A stretch of DNA of 64,000 nt from Rhipicephalus microplus (Eukaryota > Arthropoda > Arachnida > Ixodida > Ixodidae), in the NCBI RefSeq assembly GCF_043290135.1, contig NC_134710.1, forward strand, positions 279,195,776 through 279,259,775. Reading direction: 5' to 3'. Positions 1-10,650 of this stretch are shown here, piece after piece (the first letter of the stretch is position 1; every line of letters begins with the position of its first letter). A model generated the notes under the pieces. It had not been told where the DNA came from, searched no databases, and saw only the letters and a list, made by a program, of their open reading frames with translations. The position numbers were made by a program, and so were the translations under genes.

Positions 1-1
1 C

Positions 2-352
2 CGTCCTGATGCTTCCGAATGTCCACCTATCTCAGATGCTGCTCGACAAGCCGAAGAGTGCCGCCAGCTCGCCCATACGTTCACGTCGGATAAGCAGCAT
101 TGCCAGAAAGAAAACCGTAGCACCACCATTCCAGATCCCAGCTATGCCCCAGGGTTTCTCTTGGGGCTCGCCATCCCATACCGAACTCCGGCACTCTCCT
201 CAAAACTTGTCGCCCGGTACGAGGGGCTTTACACCGTTTCAGAGAAAACTTCTCCGGTTAATTTTCTAATTGAGCCAGTTTCCCGATTGGATGACATGCG
301 CTGGCGTGCACGTGGCATCGTCCATGTTTCCCACCCTGAAGCCGTACCATGA
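2..352 (+). CDS. Ty3/gypsy pol, C-terminal end of integrase (partial)
   Basis: The frame is open from the window edge to a TGA at 350-352 and encodes the last ~116 residues of a retrotransposon polyprotein. The decisive part is the integrase C-terminal fold, with the run RTPALSSKL, then a YEGLYTV stretch, TSPVNFLIEP, and finally IVHVSHPEAVP, which matches the usual end of arthropod gypsy integrases (typically VHVSRLKPY). In the family this domain binds LTR DNA during integration. A purine-rich tract and an LTR start follow within 60 bp, as expected for the 3' end of pol. The catalytic core lies left of the window, so whether the element was intact cannot be judged. The final residues depart from the usual ending, which suggests some decay. 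Confidence 0.78.
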   Translation, partial: RPDASECPPISDAARQAEECRQLAHTFTSDKQHCQKENRSTTIPDPSYAPGFLLGLAIPYRTPALSSKLVARYEGLYTVSEKTSPVNFLIEPVSRLDDMRWRARGIVHVSHPEAVP

Positions 353-397
353 GCCTCTGGCTGAAACTTCTTAGGTCGCCAGGGTGGCTCCTTTTTC

Positions 398-741
398 AGC
401 GGGGGCGATTGTGAAGAAGAAAGAAATTTATGTAGCGCGAGGCGAAAAAACGGACACAGGAAAGAATAGACTGTGAGGACAGAGCGATACTAGCAACAAC
501 ATGTTTATTTTCGACCTGTGTTCGTTTTTTCGCTTCGCGCTACATAAATTTCTTTCAAATGTTTCACCAACAAGCCCACATTGCCACTCTTGTGAAGAAA
601 AAGAAGCGCCTGCAGCGAGCAGCATCGCCAGTGCCCGGCTCTCTCGGCCGTGCTTCAGTTCGCTGCTGTGCCGGTCTCTGGACGTTTCTTCACGCTGTCT
701 CGCCGCTGTCCTTAACGACGAATAAACCTCTTAACAAAACA
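398..741 (+). mobile_element. Polypurine tract and 3' LTR of the first gypsy element, split by a MITE
   Basis: The tract AGCGGGGGCGAT (398-409) fits a plus-strand primer site, and the LTR then opens with TGTGAAGAA at 410. The LTR is interrupted at about 419-590 by a hairpin element and resumes at 591 with the same TGTGAAGAA, the likely target duplication. A polyadenylation-type AATAAA sits at 720-726. The right end is uncertain; I place it near 741 because AT-rich sequence of another kind follows. No 5' partner LTR is in the window. Confidence 0.6.
419..590. mobile_element. Foldback MITE inside the LTR
   Basis: Two arms of 41 bp, 420-460 and 515-555, are reverse complements with two mismatches and enclose a 54-bp loop. 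The element probably extends to 590, since TGTGAAGAA occurs at 410-418 and again at 591-599, which reads as a 9-bp target duplication. It has no coding capacity, so it would be non-autonomous. The arms are seen directly; the outer boundary and the family are inferred. Confidence 0.6.
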
Positions 742-940
742 TATAAATAAATAATTGCGATGTGTCTGCAAATTTATAGGTCATGGTGGATACGTGGTGT
801 ATTGCTACATGCATATTGAAAGCCTCTTGAACAAAGCGGGTGTGTTCCAGACGGAGAGGAGCTGGATCTCTCTCTGCTCGGGCTCTAAGTTGAGCCAGTG
901 AATTGATATATGCTGCAACCGCTGCTGTAGGTATATCGTC
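742..940. other. Unassigned spacer
   Basis: AT-rich sequence between the first LTR and the roughly 180-bp repeats. Short reading frames here match no family I recognise, and I see no RNA gene or repeat structure. Confidence 0.4.
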
Positions 941-1233
941 ATTCACGTAACAATACGTTCTGCAAAATAAAAGAACACCAGCTACTTAAATGACACTGAA
1001 TTCTACGTCACTGAAAAAAAATCGAAGAAGGCAATGAGAGAGTCGTTGGACAAAAAGAAAGATTGTCGTATTGTGAGGAAGGACCGGTGCCTAAATAAGC
1101 CTATTCACTCGTCTTAATTGATGTAACAATATGTTCTGCAATAGAAAAGAGTTGAACGCTAGCTACCTTATGACTTTGAATTCTCTATCACTGAAGAAAA
1201 GGAAGAAGAAATGGAGAAAAATTTAACAAAGCC
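941..1233 (+). repeat. Roughly 180-bp tandem repeat, left part
   Basis: Two successive units share CGTAACAATA or TGTAACAATATG, then CTGCAA, CCAGCTAC, TGAATTCT, TCACTGAA and, in the first unit, GTCGTTGGACAAA. The second unit breaks off at about 1233, where an LTR-like TGTA begins. The missing remainder of the unit is found again at 10651, so this repeat was the target of the gypsy element between those points. More diverged copies lie near 19409, 34206, 43836 and 61617. Confidence 0.7.
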
Positions 1234-1325
1234 TGTATTTGGGCTAGCGCGTCATCTCACGCAAATGCGCCGCACCTCCACTGCCTATTGCTAGCCTCTT
1301 TATATTCTCGGCATCCCGATTTAGG
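1234..1325 (+). mobile_element. Relic 5' LTR of gypsy element 2
   Basis: The stretch starts TGTA and follows the 3' LTR at 10507-10650 in order: a CGTCAT block, an ATGCGCC block, then GCTAGCCTC, TTATAT and CTCGGC. Similarity fades after about 1325, where the nested LINE appears to begin. It is clearly more diverged than expected for LTRs of a young insertion, so the element is old or the pairing is with a related copy. Confidence 0.55.
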
Positions 1326-1435
1326 TCTACCTTGGTCGACGAGCCAGCCTAAAGCCAGCCCCGGCCCCGTTCCTTGTGCCCGTTCTTGTTAGGCTGTCTT
1401 CGGCATCTCAGTGCATCCTTCCGGGGTGTGCAGCC

Positions 1436-2527
1436 ATGACTTGAGCTCAGCTGACTGATGTCTGTCGCAACTCAACTCAAACTCTGGCAAACTCTGCCCG
1501 GTCGGCATCTCTCACTGGTGATAACTTACCCATTGATATTCTCTTGCGCAGTGGTCTCAGCAGCGTTCTGGTCGCTCTGGTCTCAACAAATGACGCTTCT
1601 ACTCTCATGAAAAATTCAAAAATCTTCTAGGGGGAGCTACTGAAGGTGACCAAACACACCCAACTTATCACTCAAGTGCGACAGTTTGGTCGGGGAGGTA
1701 TTCTGTGCTGTTCCCCGAACAGGCCTGCGTATCAGATCTGCTAAGTTGCACATCGTTTGCCTCTCTCCCAGGGAGCTCTTTTGTTCCTCTTACTTGGCCT
1801 GTGTGAAAGGTTTAGTTCGTAGGGTAGACCAGAGCCTATCTCCACCCGAAATTTTAGAGATGTTTTCTGTAGCAGGCGCGGTAGCAGTTTCTCGGTGTTC
1901 ACGTAGTGTTGAGTGCAAAAAAAAATCCCGAGATAGTCGGTGATAGTTATTTTTGCTGGTACTATTACACCAACAGAGATCAAAGCATGGCCGCTGATAT
2001 ATCGGGTCGAAGCGTTATCTCCTCGTCGACTGCAGTGCCGTAAAAGCTGGCGTTTTCTGCATAGCATAAAGGATTGCCAATCAGTAGAGCGGTGTCAAAT
2101 GTGTGGAAGACAACACAACTCTAAAGAATGCACAGCTCAGGAATGGTCTTGCTGTCTCTGCAGCGGCCCTCACCCATCTAATGATGGCACATACCCTGCG
2201 AGAGCCAGAAAATCCAGATAATTGAAATAATTGACCAATGCTGTTGTTCAAGACGTGAAGCTATCTCGTGGGTACGCTGTTGCTGCGATCTGTAATAGCC
2301 ATGTCACGAATAGCCTCGACCGTTGAAAAGTGATAGCCTTGACCGTTGAAAAAACAATGACAAATCTATTGGAGAATCTTTTTGTCACACTGACGGAGTC
2401 ATTTGCTCAAATAGTAAATGCACAAATCACCCAAGTCCTCATGAATGTTAATAATCCAGATGCAGCCTCTATGCTTTTTTCAGCTAAAGAGGTGAATACA
2501 GGATCTCAAGAAACAGGGTCTTCTTAA
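1436..2527 (+). pseudogene. LINE A ORF1 (gag-like) with zinc knuckles, broken
   Basis: The reading begins at ATG 1436 but meets a stop at the third codon, and several frame changes follow. The clearest stretch is 2079-2200, where CQMCGRQHNSKEC is followed by CCLCSGPHPSND, the paired CCHC knuckles typical of ORF1 in I/R1/jockey-type LINEs. Such proteins coat the element RNA. A further open piece at 2330-2527 lies where the C-terminal part of ORF1 should be, compared with the ORF1 tail of the reversed LINE at 51667-52092. No intact product is possible. Confidence 0.65.
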
Positions 2528-2834
2528 CCCAGCCACATGATAACAACAACTGTTGAAGAGAGATATTCCGCAAGAGCTCGTCCGTCGGACAGCGGCCGTA
2601 AAATATTCCCCGTCGAACATTTGTATTGGAGCTCTGATTCGGGTTTGGAGAAATCACAAATAAAATTCGTCTAAAAAAATAAAACGGTGGGCGTCACCTC
2701 GAAAACATGGATCTCCAGTCAGTCCTAATGGGAAAAGTAAAAGAAAATATCAGAAAAAATAGCATCAAAAGAGGATTTTTGAAAAATAGCTTATTGCAGA
2801 AGGCAGTCAATGCTACCGGTATATTCTCAAAATA

Positions 2835-3555
2835 GGTGGATGGAGAATCTTGCAGTGGAATCGCCGGTCAATTTTTTCCGCAACTACTGATTTACTTTGC
2901 ATTTTAATCAATCTTCTCCAGATGTTATAGTGTTACAAGAAACTTGGCTCTTTATAGAGAAAAGCTTTCATCTTGAAAACTACCGAACCACTCCTCTCGA
3001 GGTGGTGGTTCAGCAGTGTTTATCTTTTCGAAAGTTGTGCATCGGGTAAAAGGTGCAGGTGAAATAATAAATTTAGTAAGTGAAGTTTTAACGTTAGATA
3101 TTTCTCGTCCAGGATGCCTTCCCTTTTTGTTAGCAAACGCTTATTTTCCGTCAGGTGTTTGAAATTCTAGTGTTTTAGATACCATAAATTTGTCTTTCAC
3201 AAAAGACATATTACTGGTAGGAGACTTCAATTCTTATCACACTTCGTGGGGATTTAGAACATATTTGAGCGGAAAGCGTTTGTGAGGTTTTGTTGCTAAA
3301 AATAATTTCACATGCAATAACCAACGAACCCCCACGTTTGTGTACATTCAGTCTCATTCTGCAATTGATCTTACTTTCTGTATTCCTACCCTCTGTATTT
3401 CTACATGGTCTACTTTGAACTCGGGTACAAATAGCGACCATTTTTCTATATCGTTTGAGTTTGTATGTCCCGTAACTTCAGTAATCAGGCAGTCCACTTC
3501 TCACATCAATTTCAATACATTTGAGCAGACACTACGAATGGCTTTGTCAAAATGA
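2835..3555 (+). pseudogene. LINE A endonuclease domain, broken
   Basis: Starts with ILQWNRRSI (the usual form is WNCRS), then ETWL near 2940, GDFNSYHTSWG at about 3222-3255, SAIDLTF at about 3355 and NSDHFSISFE near 3430. These are the substrate and metal-binding motifs of the apurinic endonuclease that nicks target DNA for LINE insertion. The frame shifts several times between 2870 and 3120. The matching domain in the reversed LINE (50994-51683) is open throughout, which confirms the assignment. Confidence 0.75.
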
Positions 3556-5300
3556 ACCGAGGAAAATGAATAGCGGAATGTTATCAACTTCAACGATGTT
3601 ATGAAATAAACTTTAAGTAAAGCTAAATCCAGAGGCCAGGTCTCCAAACAACGTCCTTTTAATCAGTGGTGGAACTCTGATCGTTCACATTATTACAGGC
3701 TAAGAAAAGCGGCGTAGCAAAAACTACTCTATAATCAGTGCCCTAGAAACTAGAGCGATTTTAAATACGCGGCTGCAGTTTTTAAGCGAACAGTTACCGC
3801 TGTGAAGGATAACTATGATAGCCCACGTTCTGAGTTCATTTCAAAGCCTGGACGCAGGAAATCACTTTTCAACTTTCTTAAAGCCAAAAAACTAATCCCA
3901 CCACCAACAAACCTCAAATCGATAGTCTCAACGTCAAGTGAGTTGGCTACTTCTCAGGAAAACATTGCTCAAGGGCTGTAAAAGCGCTTCACGGACGCTT
4001 CCTTTTACCACTTGCCGTGTCCTGTTAAAGGCGATGACTTTGAAGAGGTTACAGCATCGGAAATAGCAGAAGTAGTGAAAGTATTGCCCGATTCTTGATG
4101 TATCCAGGTCTTGATGGAATAACTGCATCGGTAATAAAAATAATCCATGAAGTATTACCTCAGGATTTACTTGCAATAGTTAACCTCTCCATTAGGCATT
4201 TGTGGATTCAGCCTTAGTGGAAAATCACGGAAATAATACCTTTATTAAAGAAACATGGAGCTGGGTGTACTTTGGATAACATTTTGCCATTTTCACTCAC
4301 ATATAATCTGGTAAAACTAATCGAAAAAATTCTACACATTATTATAGACAACTAGTTGGAAGAAAACACGATTTCAAGCCCATTCCAGATTAGATTCACG
4401 CGTGGCTGCTCTATTTGGTGTGCCCAGGTTGAATAGGAAAGCAGGATACAACTAGCTCGTTCAAAGAAACAGGTTGCTGCCTTAATAACTTTGATATTGC
4501 AAAAGCCCATGACAATGTGGAACTAATAAATTCGCTAACGCACGTCGTTTTACCAAAGTACTTCGTGGCATGGGCTTACTTTTTTCTAAAAGATAGAAAA
4601 TTTTATTGCTCTCAATTTGGCGGCTCGTCTTCGAAATATAAACAAACTAGAGTTCTCTCCCAAGGTTCAGTACTGTCACCAATATAATTTAATATTTAAT
4701 TGTGCACAATTCTGGTACAACATGATGTACAGGTGTATTTATACGCTTACGACATCGCAGTTTTGCTACAGCTGCAGATATACATACATTATATCAGATG
4801 CTACAGTATTATATAAACGCTCTAGACACATGGTTAGATGGCATTAATCTATCCCTAAACATCAGGAAAAGTGCAATCGTAGTTTTTCTGATTCGTGTTT
4901 CAGTGCGGATTTTCGTACTTTGCATACATGACTTTATCTCGCAGGTGAAATCGATTAAACGCTTAGGAGTGACTTATACTGAAAACCTAAATTGGAATAT
5001 GCACACAGAAAATATGGCAAGGATCACGGGCGTTTGGAATGCTTGTAGACTCGGAAATAAACGTCCTGGTTTACGTCGTGATGTGCTGGTCGTGGAAATA
5101 CATGGAATGTATATTCACCCGATATTGGAGTTTGGCTGTGTCTTGTTTTCTGGAGCACCTGCCTACAAAATAAACCACTGGTACTTCTATAACGCAAAGC
5201 GTTACGATTATGTCCTGGGCTGCCTAAATTTGTCGCAAATAATACTTTATACCAGGAAGCACGCCTGCCTTCTCTTCGTGCTAGGTTCCAAATACTAGCA
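3556..5300 (+). pseudogene. LINE A reverse transcriptase, broken
   Basis: Recognisable blocks are PGLDGITASVIK (about 4105), LVKLIEKIL (about 4310), GCSIWCAQ (about 4405), a SQGSVLSPI block (about 4660) and a YAYD in place of the catalytic YADD at about 4742. The thumb and connection part, 4798-5298, is the longest open stretch at 166 codons. Loss of the first catalytic Asp of YADD plus many stops make it inactive. The N-terminal linker, 3556-4060, is only weakly readable. Confidence 0.75.
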
Positions 5301-5559
5301 GTTCGTACCTTGCTGAAAATATTTGCATCTCTATAGAGCAGGTCACAGTACGTTTTTATTAAAGAACTTACGTCCTTTTTTAACCAACAGTGCTCTGAAT
5401 GAGCACAAGTCATCGTCGTACAGAAGCTTTTGGAAACATTACAAGTTAACCTTCGTGAAGTACTGGTACTAAGAAGATCTAATCAAATAATGAAAATAGA
5501 GTTTGACAATATATTTCACAATAAATAAAAAATCTTCCCAGTAGATACCTAAATGTTAC

Positions 5560-6320
5560 TTTAAAAGACAACCTGGCAAGATTAGAGATCAATACTGTAA
5601 TAGCAACTGTTGCTTCTATTTGCGAAGAGAAGGCAGGACTTCGAATTGCATATTCAGTGTTAGATTGGTCTTTTTCAATTTGTTTACACCATTTTACACC
5701 TATTTATAAAGCATAATTACTTGCAATGTTCTTAGGGTTACAGAAATTGCCGCAATCAATAACACATGCTATCATTCTTTCAGACTGCCTGTCTGTAAGT
5801 AGTTCATTAACTGCGCGTAATATTTCAAATGCTTTAAAGTATTTTACGCCCTTGCCCCAAGACATCTACGACTCATTCGATTAGTGTGGATACCAGGGCA
5901 TAAAGGTTTAACTCCCAATGAATATGCAGACGCTCGTAGTGGCCTCACATAAGTATCCCGTAATTTATATATGGCTGACGCTAGCATTTATCGCCCTGGC
6001 ACGCTTTCAAAAGTTTGTCATATCAGATCATTTTAAAAAATATCGTTTCGCTTCATCTGATTTTTCTCATCTTAATCTGGTCTAGAAAACTCTCCCCTAT
6101 GCCTCCACTGCAACGAGAGTGGATCCCTGCATCATTTCCTCTTAACTAGCAGGTTATATACAAATCAAAAGAAGAGACTGTTAGCAGAACCTCTCCGTAG
6201 GTCGGCTCTAAATTTATTCCTTCCGGTGGCCCCTTCCTTTGGAGCAAGTGAAAAGGGATTTTGCCACAGGAACGTTTGCGAGGCCGCATGAGATTTTCTA
6301 AAGGCAACAAAACGAATAGA
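5560..6320 (+). pseudogene. LINE A RNase H and C-terminal zinc motif, broken
   Basis: Fragments include EKAGLRIAYS (about 5630), an ILSDCLSVSSSL run (about 5775) and a VWIPGHK-like run (about 5885), the order seen in the LINE-encoded RNase H of the reversed copy. Further on, SPLCLHCNE with a following HHF (about 6095-6140) is the cysteine-histidine motif near the end of I-type ORF2. Stops and frameshifts are frequent. Sequence from 6320 to about 6480 would be the 3' UTR. Confidence 0.6.
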
Positions 6321-6639
6321 ATGTTAAGCTGAGGCATAAATTCACTTTATTGCAAACTTTGCAGCTTGCTCGTCTTTTATTACCTCTGTTCATTTTATTT
6401 CTAATCCGTCGTTTGCCAGTCTGTTCTTCTTTTTTTTACATCCCTATCTAAATTTTCCGGCTGGTAAAACAATTCTATCTCACAAATGAGGTACCGTTCA
6501 TTTCATGGCAGATCCCCCATGGTGAGTTGTGCAAGGACTCTGAGGAACAACCAACCAAGCAACCAACCTTGCAGAACAGCGTTAACGAAGGCAATACAGG
6601 TAGCGTCCCTCATGGTCAAGTCCAAGACAACAACCGGAT

Positions 6640-7350
6640 CATTCAGAACTGTAAACAAACAATGATTTTGACACTCCTACCACCCCCTAAGCCTCTCGAC
6701 AACATTGAAGACATTTACCATTACTGGAGCCTCTGAAATAGTGAGCTCGAACGTTTCGCAATAGCAACTAAGCTAAAGCTACAGCCGCAGAATGTTCATG
6801 CCGCTACATTTTTAATATTAATTGATGAACAGGCAAGGCATGTTTTTGGATTTTGACGCTTGAGGACGAGCACCAGAAGAATGACCTGAAAGCCTTAACT
6901 CAGAAGTCCTAGAACCACTACAAACCAGTAACAAATTTCCTCTTCAACGAGTTTTGGTTTGGTATAGGAATCAATGAGAAGGCGAGCCATTTAACGATTC
7001 GCTCACAGAGATCACAATCCTAGCAGCTCAGTGCGAATTTGGAGAGCTTGAAGATAGGCGTCTACGTAGTAGAATAAATCTTGGGATACGAGACAAAGAA
7101 CTTCAGTAGAGGCTTGAAAATTCCTCCTAAGCAAATGCTGTTGACATTTGTCGCGCTAAAGAACAGAGCAAATACAGGTCGATGAAATTCGAGGCAGCAC
7201 GTCTTTAAACCTGAAGGAAGCAATGACGTATTAGAAGAAAAAAGCGCCCCCGACCAAAAATGTGGATTACATCATCACAAAGCTGCCAAATGTTTGGCGA
7301 GAGGGAAATAATGCAAGAAGTGTAAAGGCCTGAACCTTTTTAACTGTGTG
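6640..7350 (+). pseudogene. Gypsy element 2 gag, broken
   Basis: Across frames the order is HYKPVTN, then a QCEFGEL-like segment near 7030, LGIRDKEL near 7080, an ICRAKEQSK block at about 7148-7175, and a nucleocapsid-type CGLHHHKAAKC at about 7261 with CKKCKGLN at about 7312. These are the capsid C-terminal and zinc knuckle parts of gypsy Gag in arthropods. Several frame changes occur, so no protein is made. The 6481-6640 stretch is probably its leader or the Gag N-terminus. Confidence 0.65.
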
Positions 7351-7464
7351 CCGCACGTGCAGCCTGAAAACGCGGCCACAAGGACGGCGCATATGAGTCG
7401 AAATGGCCGATGAAGAGAAATACTTTCTGCAGACGTTGGAAGCTCACGTAGTCAAGAGCGATGA

Positions 7465-7705
7465 GCACTAACAGAAGACGTTAATTGTAGCTGGTTTCAT
7501 GATCGGGTGCGAAATCGACAGGGGAGCGAACCGTTGCGTCATGCCAGAAACTGTCTTTAGAAAGCTATCGATGGCTCCTGCCAAAAGAGTTCCGCTACTT
7601 TGCGCACTTTTTTCGGCCACTAGAAGAACGCAATCGGGAATATAAGCCTGGTTGTCTCTAACAGAACAAAGAGTACTGAGGTAACGTTTTTTGTTGTCAT
7701 TCAAG
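7465..7705 (+). pseudogene. Gypsy element 2 protease, broken
   Basis: The stretch GFMIGCEIDRGANRCVMP (about 7495-7548) matches a retropepsin active-site region, but the usual D-T/S-G reads DRG, which removes the catalytic triad's second residue. A stop interrupts at about 7642. In an intact element this aspartic protease would mature the Gag-Pol polyprotein. It is placed correctly between gag and RT. Confidence 0.6.
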
Positions 7706-7730
7706 AGGTGTCGTTACACAAAGCGGCCAC

Positions 7731-8760
7731 GTGACTGAAAGACTGGGTCTAGTACAACGCAAAGATGCAGTCGATGCCAAAGTGTTTAATACCGCGGTAT
7801 CTGGCTCTGATGATGTTCTTCAGGGCCTAGGACCACTTGCAGGGATCACCTATCATCTGCAGCTGAATCCTGATGAACGACCAACCATCAAACCCGCAAG
7901 AAGAATTGCTGGTGCCCTTCAAGAACCAGTGAAAGTAAAGCTAGACGAGATGGAATGCGGCGGCGTTTTCACAAAGGTGAAAGAAGCGTGGTCCAGCCAC
8001 ATGGTGTTTGTACTAAAGAATGGTAAGGTACGCATATATATGGACCCTTCAGATTTTAACAACCCGACTTTGCGACAGCATTACCTTATGCCAACATTGG
8101 AAGACTTATTGCCGTGGCTACAAGAAGCCTAATATTTTTCCACCCTCGATGCTGCGTCGGGGTTTTGGGGAATAACCCTTGACGAACAAAGTTCACATGA
8201 TTGCACTATGAGCACACCATTTGGGAGGTACAGGTTTTTGCGCATGCTGTTCGGCTTCACATCGGCACCAGAAGTTTTTCAACGCGCCAGGCATAAAGTG
8301 GTTAGAAGTTTGGCTGGCATGGCAGCCGTGTTGGACGACATATTATTCTGGGGAAAGACAGGGCAGGAGCATGACAGAAACCTCACGGCCTTGCTTGAAC
8401 GTTGTAGCAAATGCAATTTAAATATCACTAAAAAAGTGAATATTTCAGCAGACCAGCATGCAGTACATGGGCCATCTCCTCACTGCAGACGTTCTGTTAC
8501 TGGACCCAGACAGAGTGCAAGACATCATGCAAGTACCTGGATCAAAGTACCAAAATGAGTTTCAGGTACTCCTTGGATTGATCAACTTTGTTTCTCCTTT
8601 CATCTCAACTCTATCTGTTGCATCCGCACCTCTTCGGGAGCTGCTTAATAAGGACATCGCTTGGACGTGGACAAAAAAACAGGAAAACAGTTTTCAAAGG
8701 TTGTAAGATAATCTTGTGACAGCGCCAGTCCTAGCTTAGTTTGACCAGTGCAAAGCAATT
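7731..8760 (+). pseudogene. Gypsy element 2 reverse transcriptase, broken
   Basis: The first 133 codons (7731-8132) hold the pre-RT linker and fingers, including KPARRIAG, SSHMVFVLKNGKVRI and PTLEDLLPWL. After a stop at 8130 the frame resumes with STLDAASGFWG (catalytic Asp of motif A), STPFGRYRFLRM and AVLDDILFWG (the two Asp of motif C, in the form LDD used by this family). The frame shifts near 8450, where YMGHLLTADV continues the thumb. Catalytic residues survive but the reading frame does not. Confidence 0.85.
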
Positions 8761-8763
8761 AAA

Positions 8764-9120
8764 GTGTCCGTTCACGTGAGACAGTATGGCGTCGGCGCAG
8801 TTCCCTTACAAGATAACCACCCCATAGCCTATTCTTCTCGCTCCTTAACCACTGCGCAGCAGAAATATGCGCACAAAAATCTTGGCCATAGTTCACTGCT
8901 GCATGAAATTCAAGGACTAAATACTCGGGCACTCAGTAGTCACCGTATCGAATCGGAGCATCGGCCACTGGAATCCATTTTGAAAAAACCGCTTTGTGAT
9001 TGCCCTGTTCGTCCTCAGCGCATGCGCCTTGTTCTTCAAAGATTCCCTGTCGCTGTAATATACAAGCCGGGCATTGAACTGTGTTTGGCAGACGCATTTT
9101 CGTATTCTTTTTGCAAAACA
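8764..9120 (+). pseudogene. Gypsy element 2 RNase H domain
   Basis: The open stretch 8764-9435 starts inside RNase H. It shows QYGVGAVPLQDNHPIAYSSR, SLTTAQQKYA, then EHRPLESILKKP and a YKPGIELCLADA end, in the canonical gypsy order. The glutamate-bearing segment (usually IEKELLAIV) is distorted by a substitution cluster and small indel near 8875-8930. Past about 9120 the same frame runs on without recognisable sequence. Confidence 0.8.
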
Positions 9121-9349
9121 GAGCTGCTGGTTAAAACGAAACAGTTTCAGCTCAATGCTGTTTCTTCATTACTTATTTCGAATCAGCTGATGATCAGCGT
9201 GAAAGCAGAAACCGAAAGAGACCCCCTTCATTCCCGAGCTCTGCCGTTACGAAAGTACAGAATGGCCCCAAAGCAAGCAGCCGCTGCTGGATGCCTTAAG
9301 AGCATTTTGGAGCTTCCGCGACGAATTCCGCGTCGAGCATGGGCTGCTT

Positions 9350-10445
9350 CTCAGAAACATCAAGCTTGTTATTCCACCAGCGAAACGCAGAGAAGTTCTC
9401 AGCCTGCTCCACGTTGCACATTGTGGCGCAGTTAAGACGAACAAAATAGCATGACAAGTAATGACTTAGCATGAACGCTAATATTTAAGATGTAGTGAAG
9501 TCATGTGCTGTTTGCGACAAGTACAAAATGTAATGCAAGGCTACCCAATCTCAGCGACGAGCTACAAATTCTGCCATGGCAAGTTGTCGGGGTGGATTGT
9601 TTTCACTACAAAGGCAATGAATACCTGATAGTGATTGATTCTTACTCGTTTTTCTGTGATGTTCGCAAGCTTAATGGTGCCACCTGGGCTGCGGTAATCG
9701 ATTTAAGTGCAGAAATCTTTCTGACACATGGCATTACAGCCAAGTTGAGCAGTGACAACGGCCCACCTTTCGACAGTGCAGCCTTCCACGCTTTTATATG
9801 TAAACCCAACATCAACCACATCACTTCTAGACCGTACTCCCCGCGCGGCAACGACTTAGCAGAACGCGCATTCAAGGAAGCTAAACATCTGCTTAAAATT
9901 ATCGTTTTGCTACTCTTAAATATCACAGTGCCTTGCTCGAATTGCGAAACACTCCGAGGAACGAATGGCTACAATCAGCAGCTCAAAGGCTCGTGGACAT
10001 CACACCAGACGCCAACTCCCGGTATTCAACTGTTACTTGGAGCCGAAGACGGTTCCCCCAATACCTGTTTATTAGTTACTGCAAGAAATACGACATGGAC
10101 AACGTTTCTACTACAATAGAAGGACAGAGAGTCCGCAAGAATTCCATAGTGGAAAGAGAGTCTCCACATATGACACACACAGCAAAACGTGTACATCAGC
10201 CATAGTGGTTCGTCCTTCCGGGCCAACGCGGTCGTATATCTGGGTGATAAAGATAATGGGCAGCAGTTACGCCGCCAAGAGAACACCTTAGAGCCCCAGA
10301 AGCCGCGGCGCCTGCCCCCGCGCCCCCTGCAGAAACCCAAGAAGCACCAACAGACCCAATTAGCGGCTTCTTCCGAAGAAGTGAGCGTACACGCCGAAAG
10401 CCGCAACGTTATCCACTGCCAGAATTTAACAAATAGCAAAGCCAT
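9350..10445 (+). pseudogene. Gypsy element 2 integrase, broken
   Basis: An N-terminal zinc-type region is readable at about 9360-9530 (AKRREVL, HVAHCGAVKT, CCLRQ). The core is open from 9505 with VVGVDCFHY (first Asp), SSDNGPPF (second Asp, about 9752) and GNDLAERAFKEAKH (Glu, about 9860), so the D,D,E triad is intact. After about 9925 the frame shifts and the C-terminal tail continues in pieces to 10445. The right part, from 9622, is duplicated at 24394. Confidence 0.85.
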
Positions 10446-10506
10446 TCATGTTTTCAAACAAAAAAGTCCTGTAACACTTGTCTTTTTTGCCCAAAAGAAG
10501 GGAAGA

Positions 10507-10650
10507 TGTAGTAGAACGCGAAGCTACGCTTGCCCGTCATTCATCGCGCATGCGCCACGACCCCGCCGCTTATCGCTAGCCTCCTTATTATATACTCGGC
10601 TGCGTTGCTGAATGAACCACATTTGTTCCTTGCTACTCGCATGGCCTACA
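10507..10650 (+). mobile_element. 3' LTR of gypsy element 2
   Basis: A 144-bp LTR beginning TGTAG and ending CTACA, directly preceded by the purine tract AAAAGAAGGGAAGA. A TATA-like TTATATAC lies at 10588-10595. Its neighbour on the right, from 10651, is the continuation of the roughly 180-bp repeat interrupted at 1233. An almost identical copy sits at 25267-25410. Confidence 0.8.

Larger units (their letters stand above)
1326..6480 (+). mobile_element. LINE A: decayed EN-RT-RNaseH non-LTR retrotransposon
   Basis: An almost full-length but heavily mutated LINE with a 5' leader (about 1330-1435), ORF1 with zinc knuckles, an apurinic-type endonuclease, reverse transcriptase, RNase H and a terminal cysteine-histidine motif. 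Domain order matches I-like LINEs. It is the same family as the reversed LINE at 47756-52093, which reads more cleanly and allows the domains here to be identified. Its right boundary near 6480 is estimated from where gypsy gag-like sequence resumes. Confidence 0.75.
1234..10650 (+). mobile_element. Ty3/gypsy element 2 with a nested LINE
   Basis: A composite of about 9.4 kb. LTR-like ends lie at 1234-1325 and 10507-10650. Gag, protease, RT, RNase H and integrase remnants run from about 6.6 to 10.45 kb in standard gypsy order, and a foreign LINE occupies about 1.33-6.48 kb. Both flanks belong to the same roughly 180-bp repeat, which supports one insertion event. All coding parts carry stops or frameshifts, so the element is dead. 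Confidence 0.65.
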
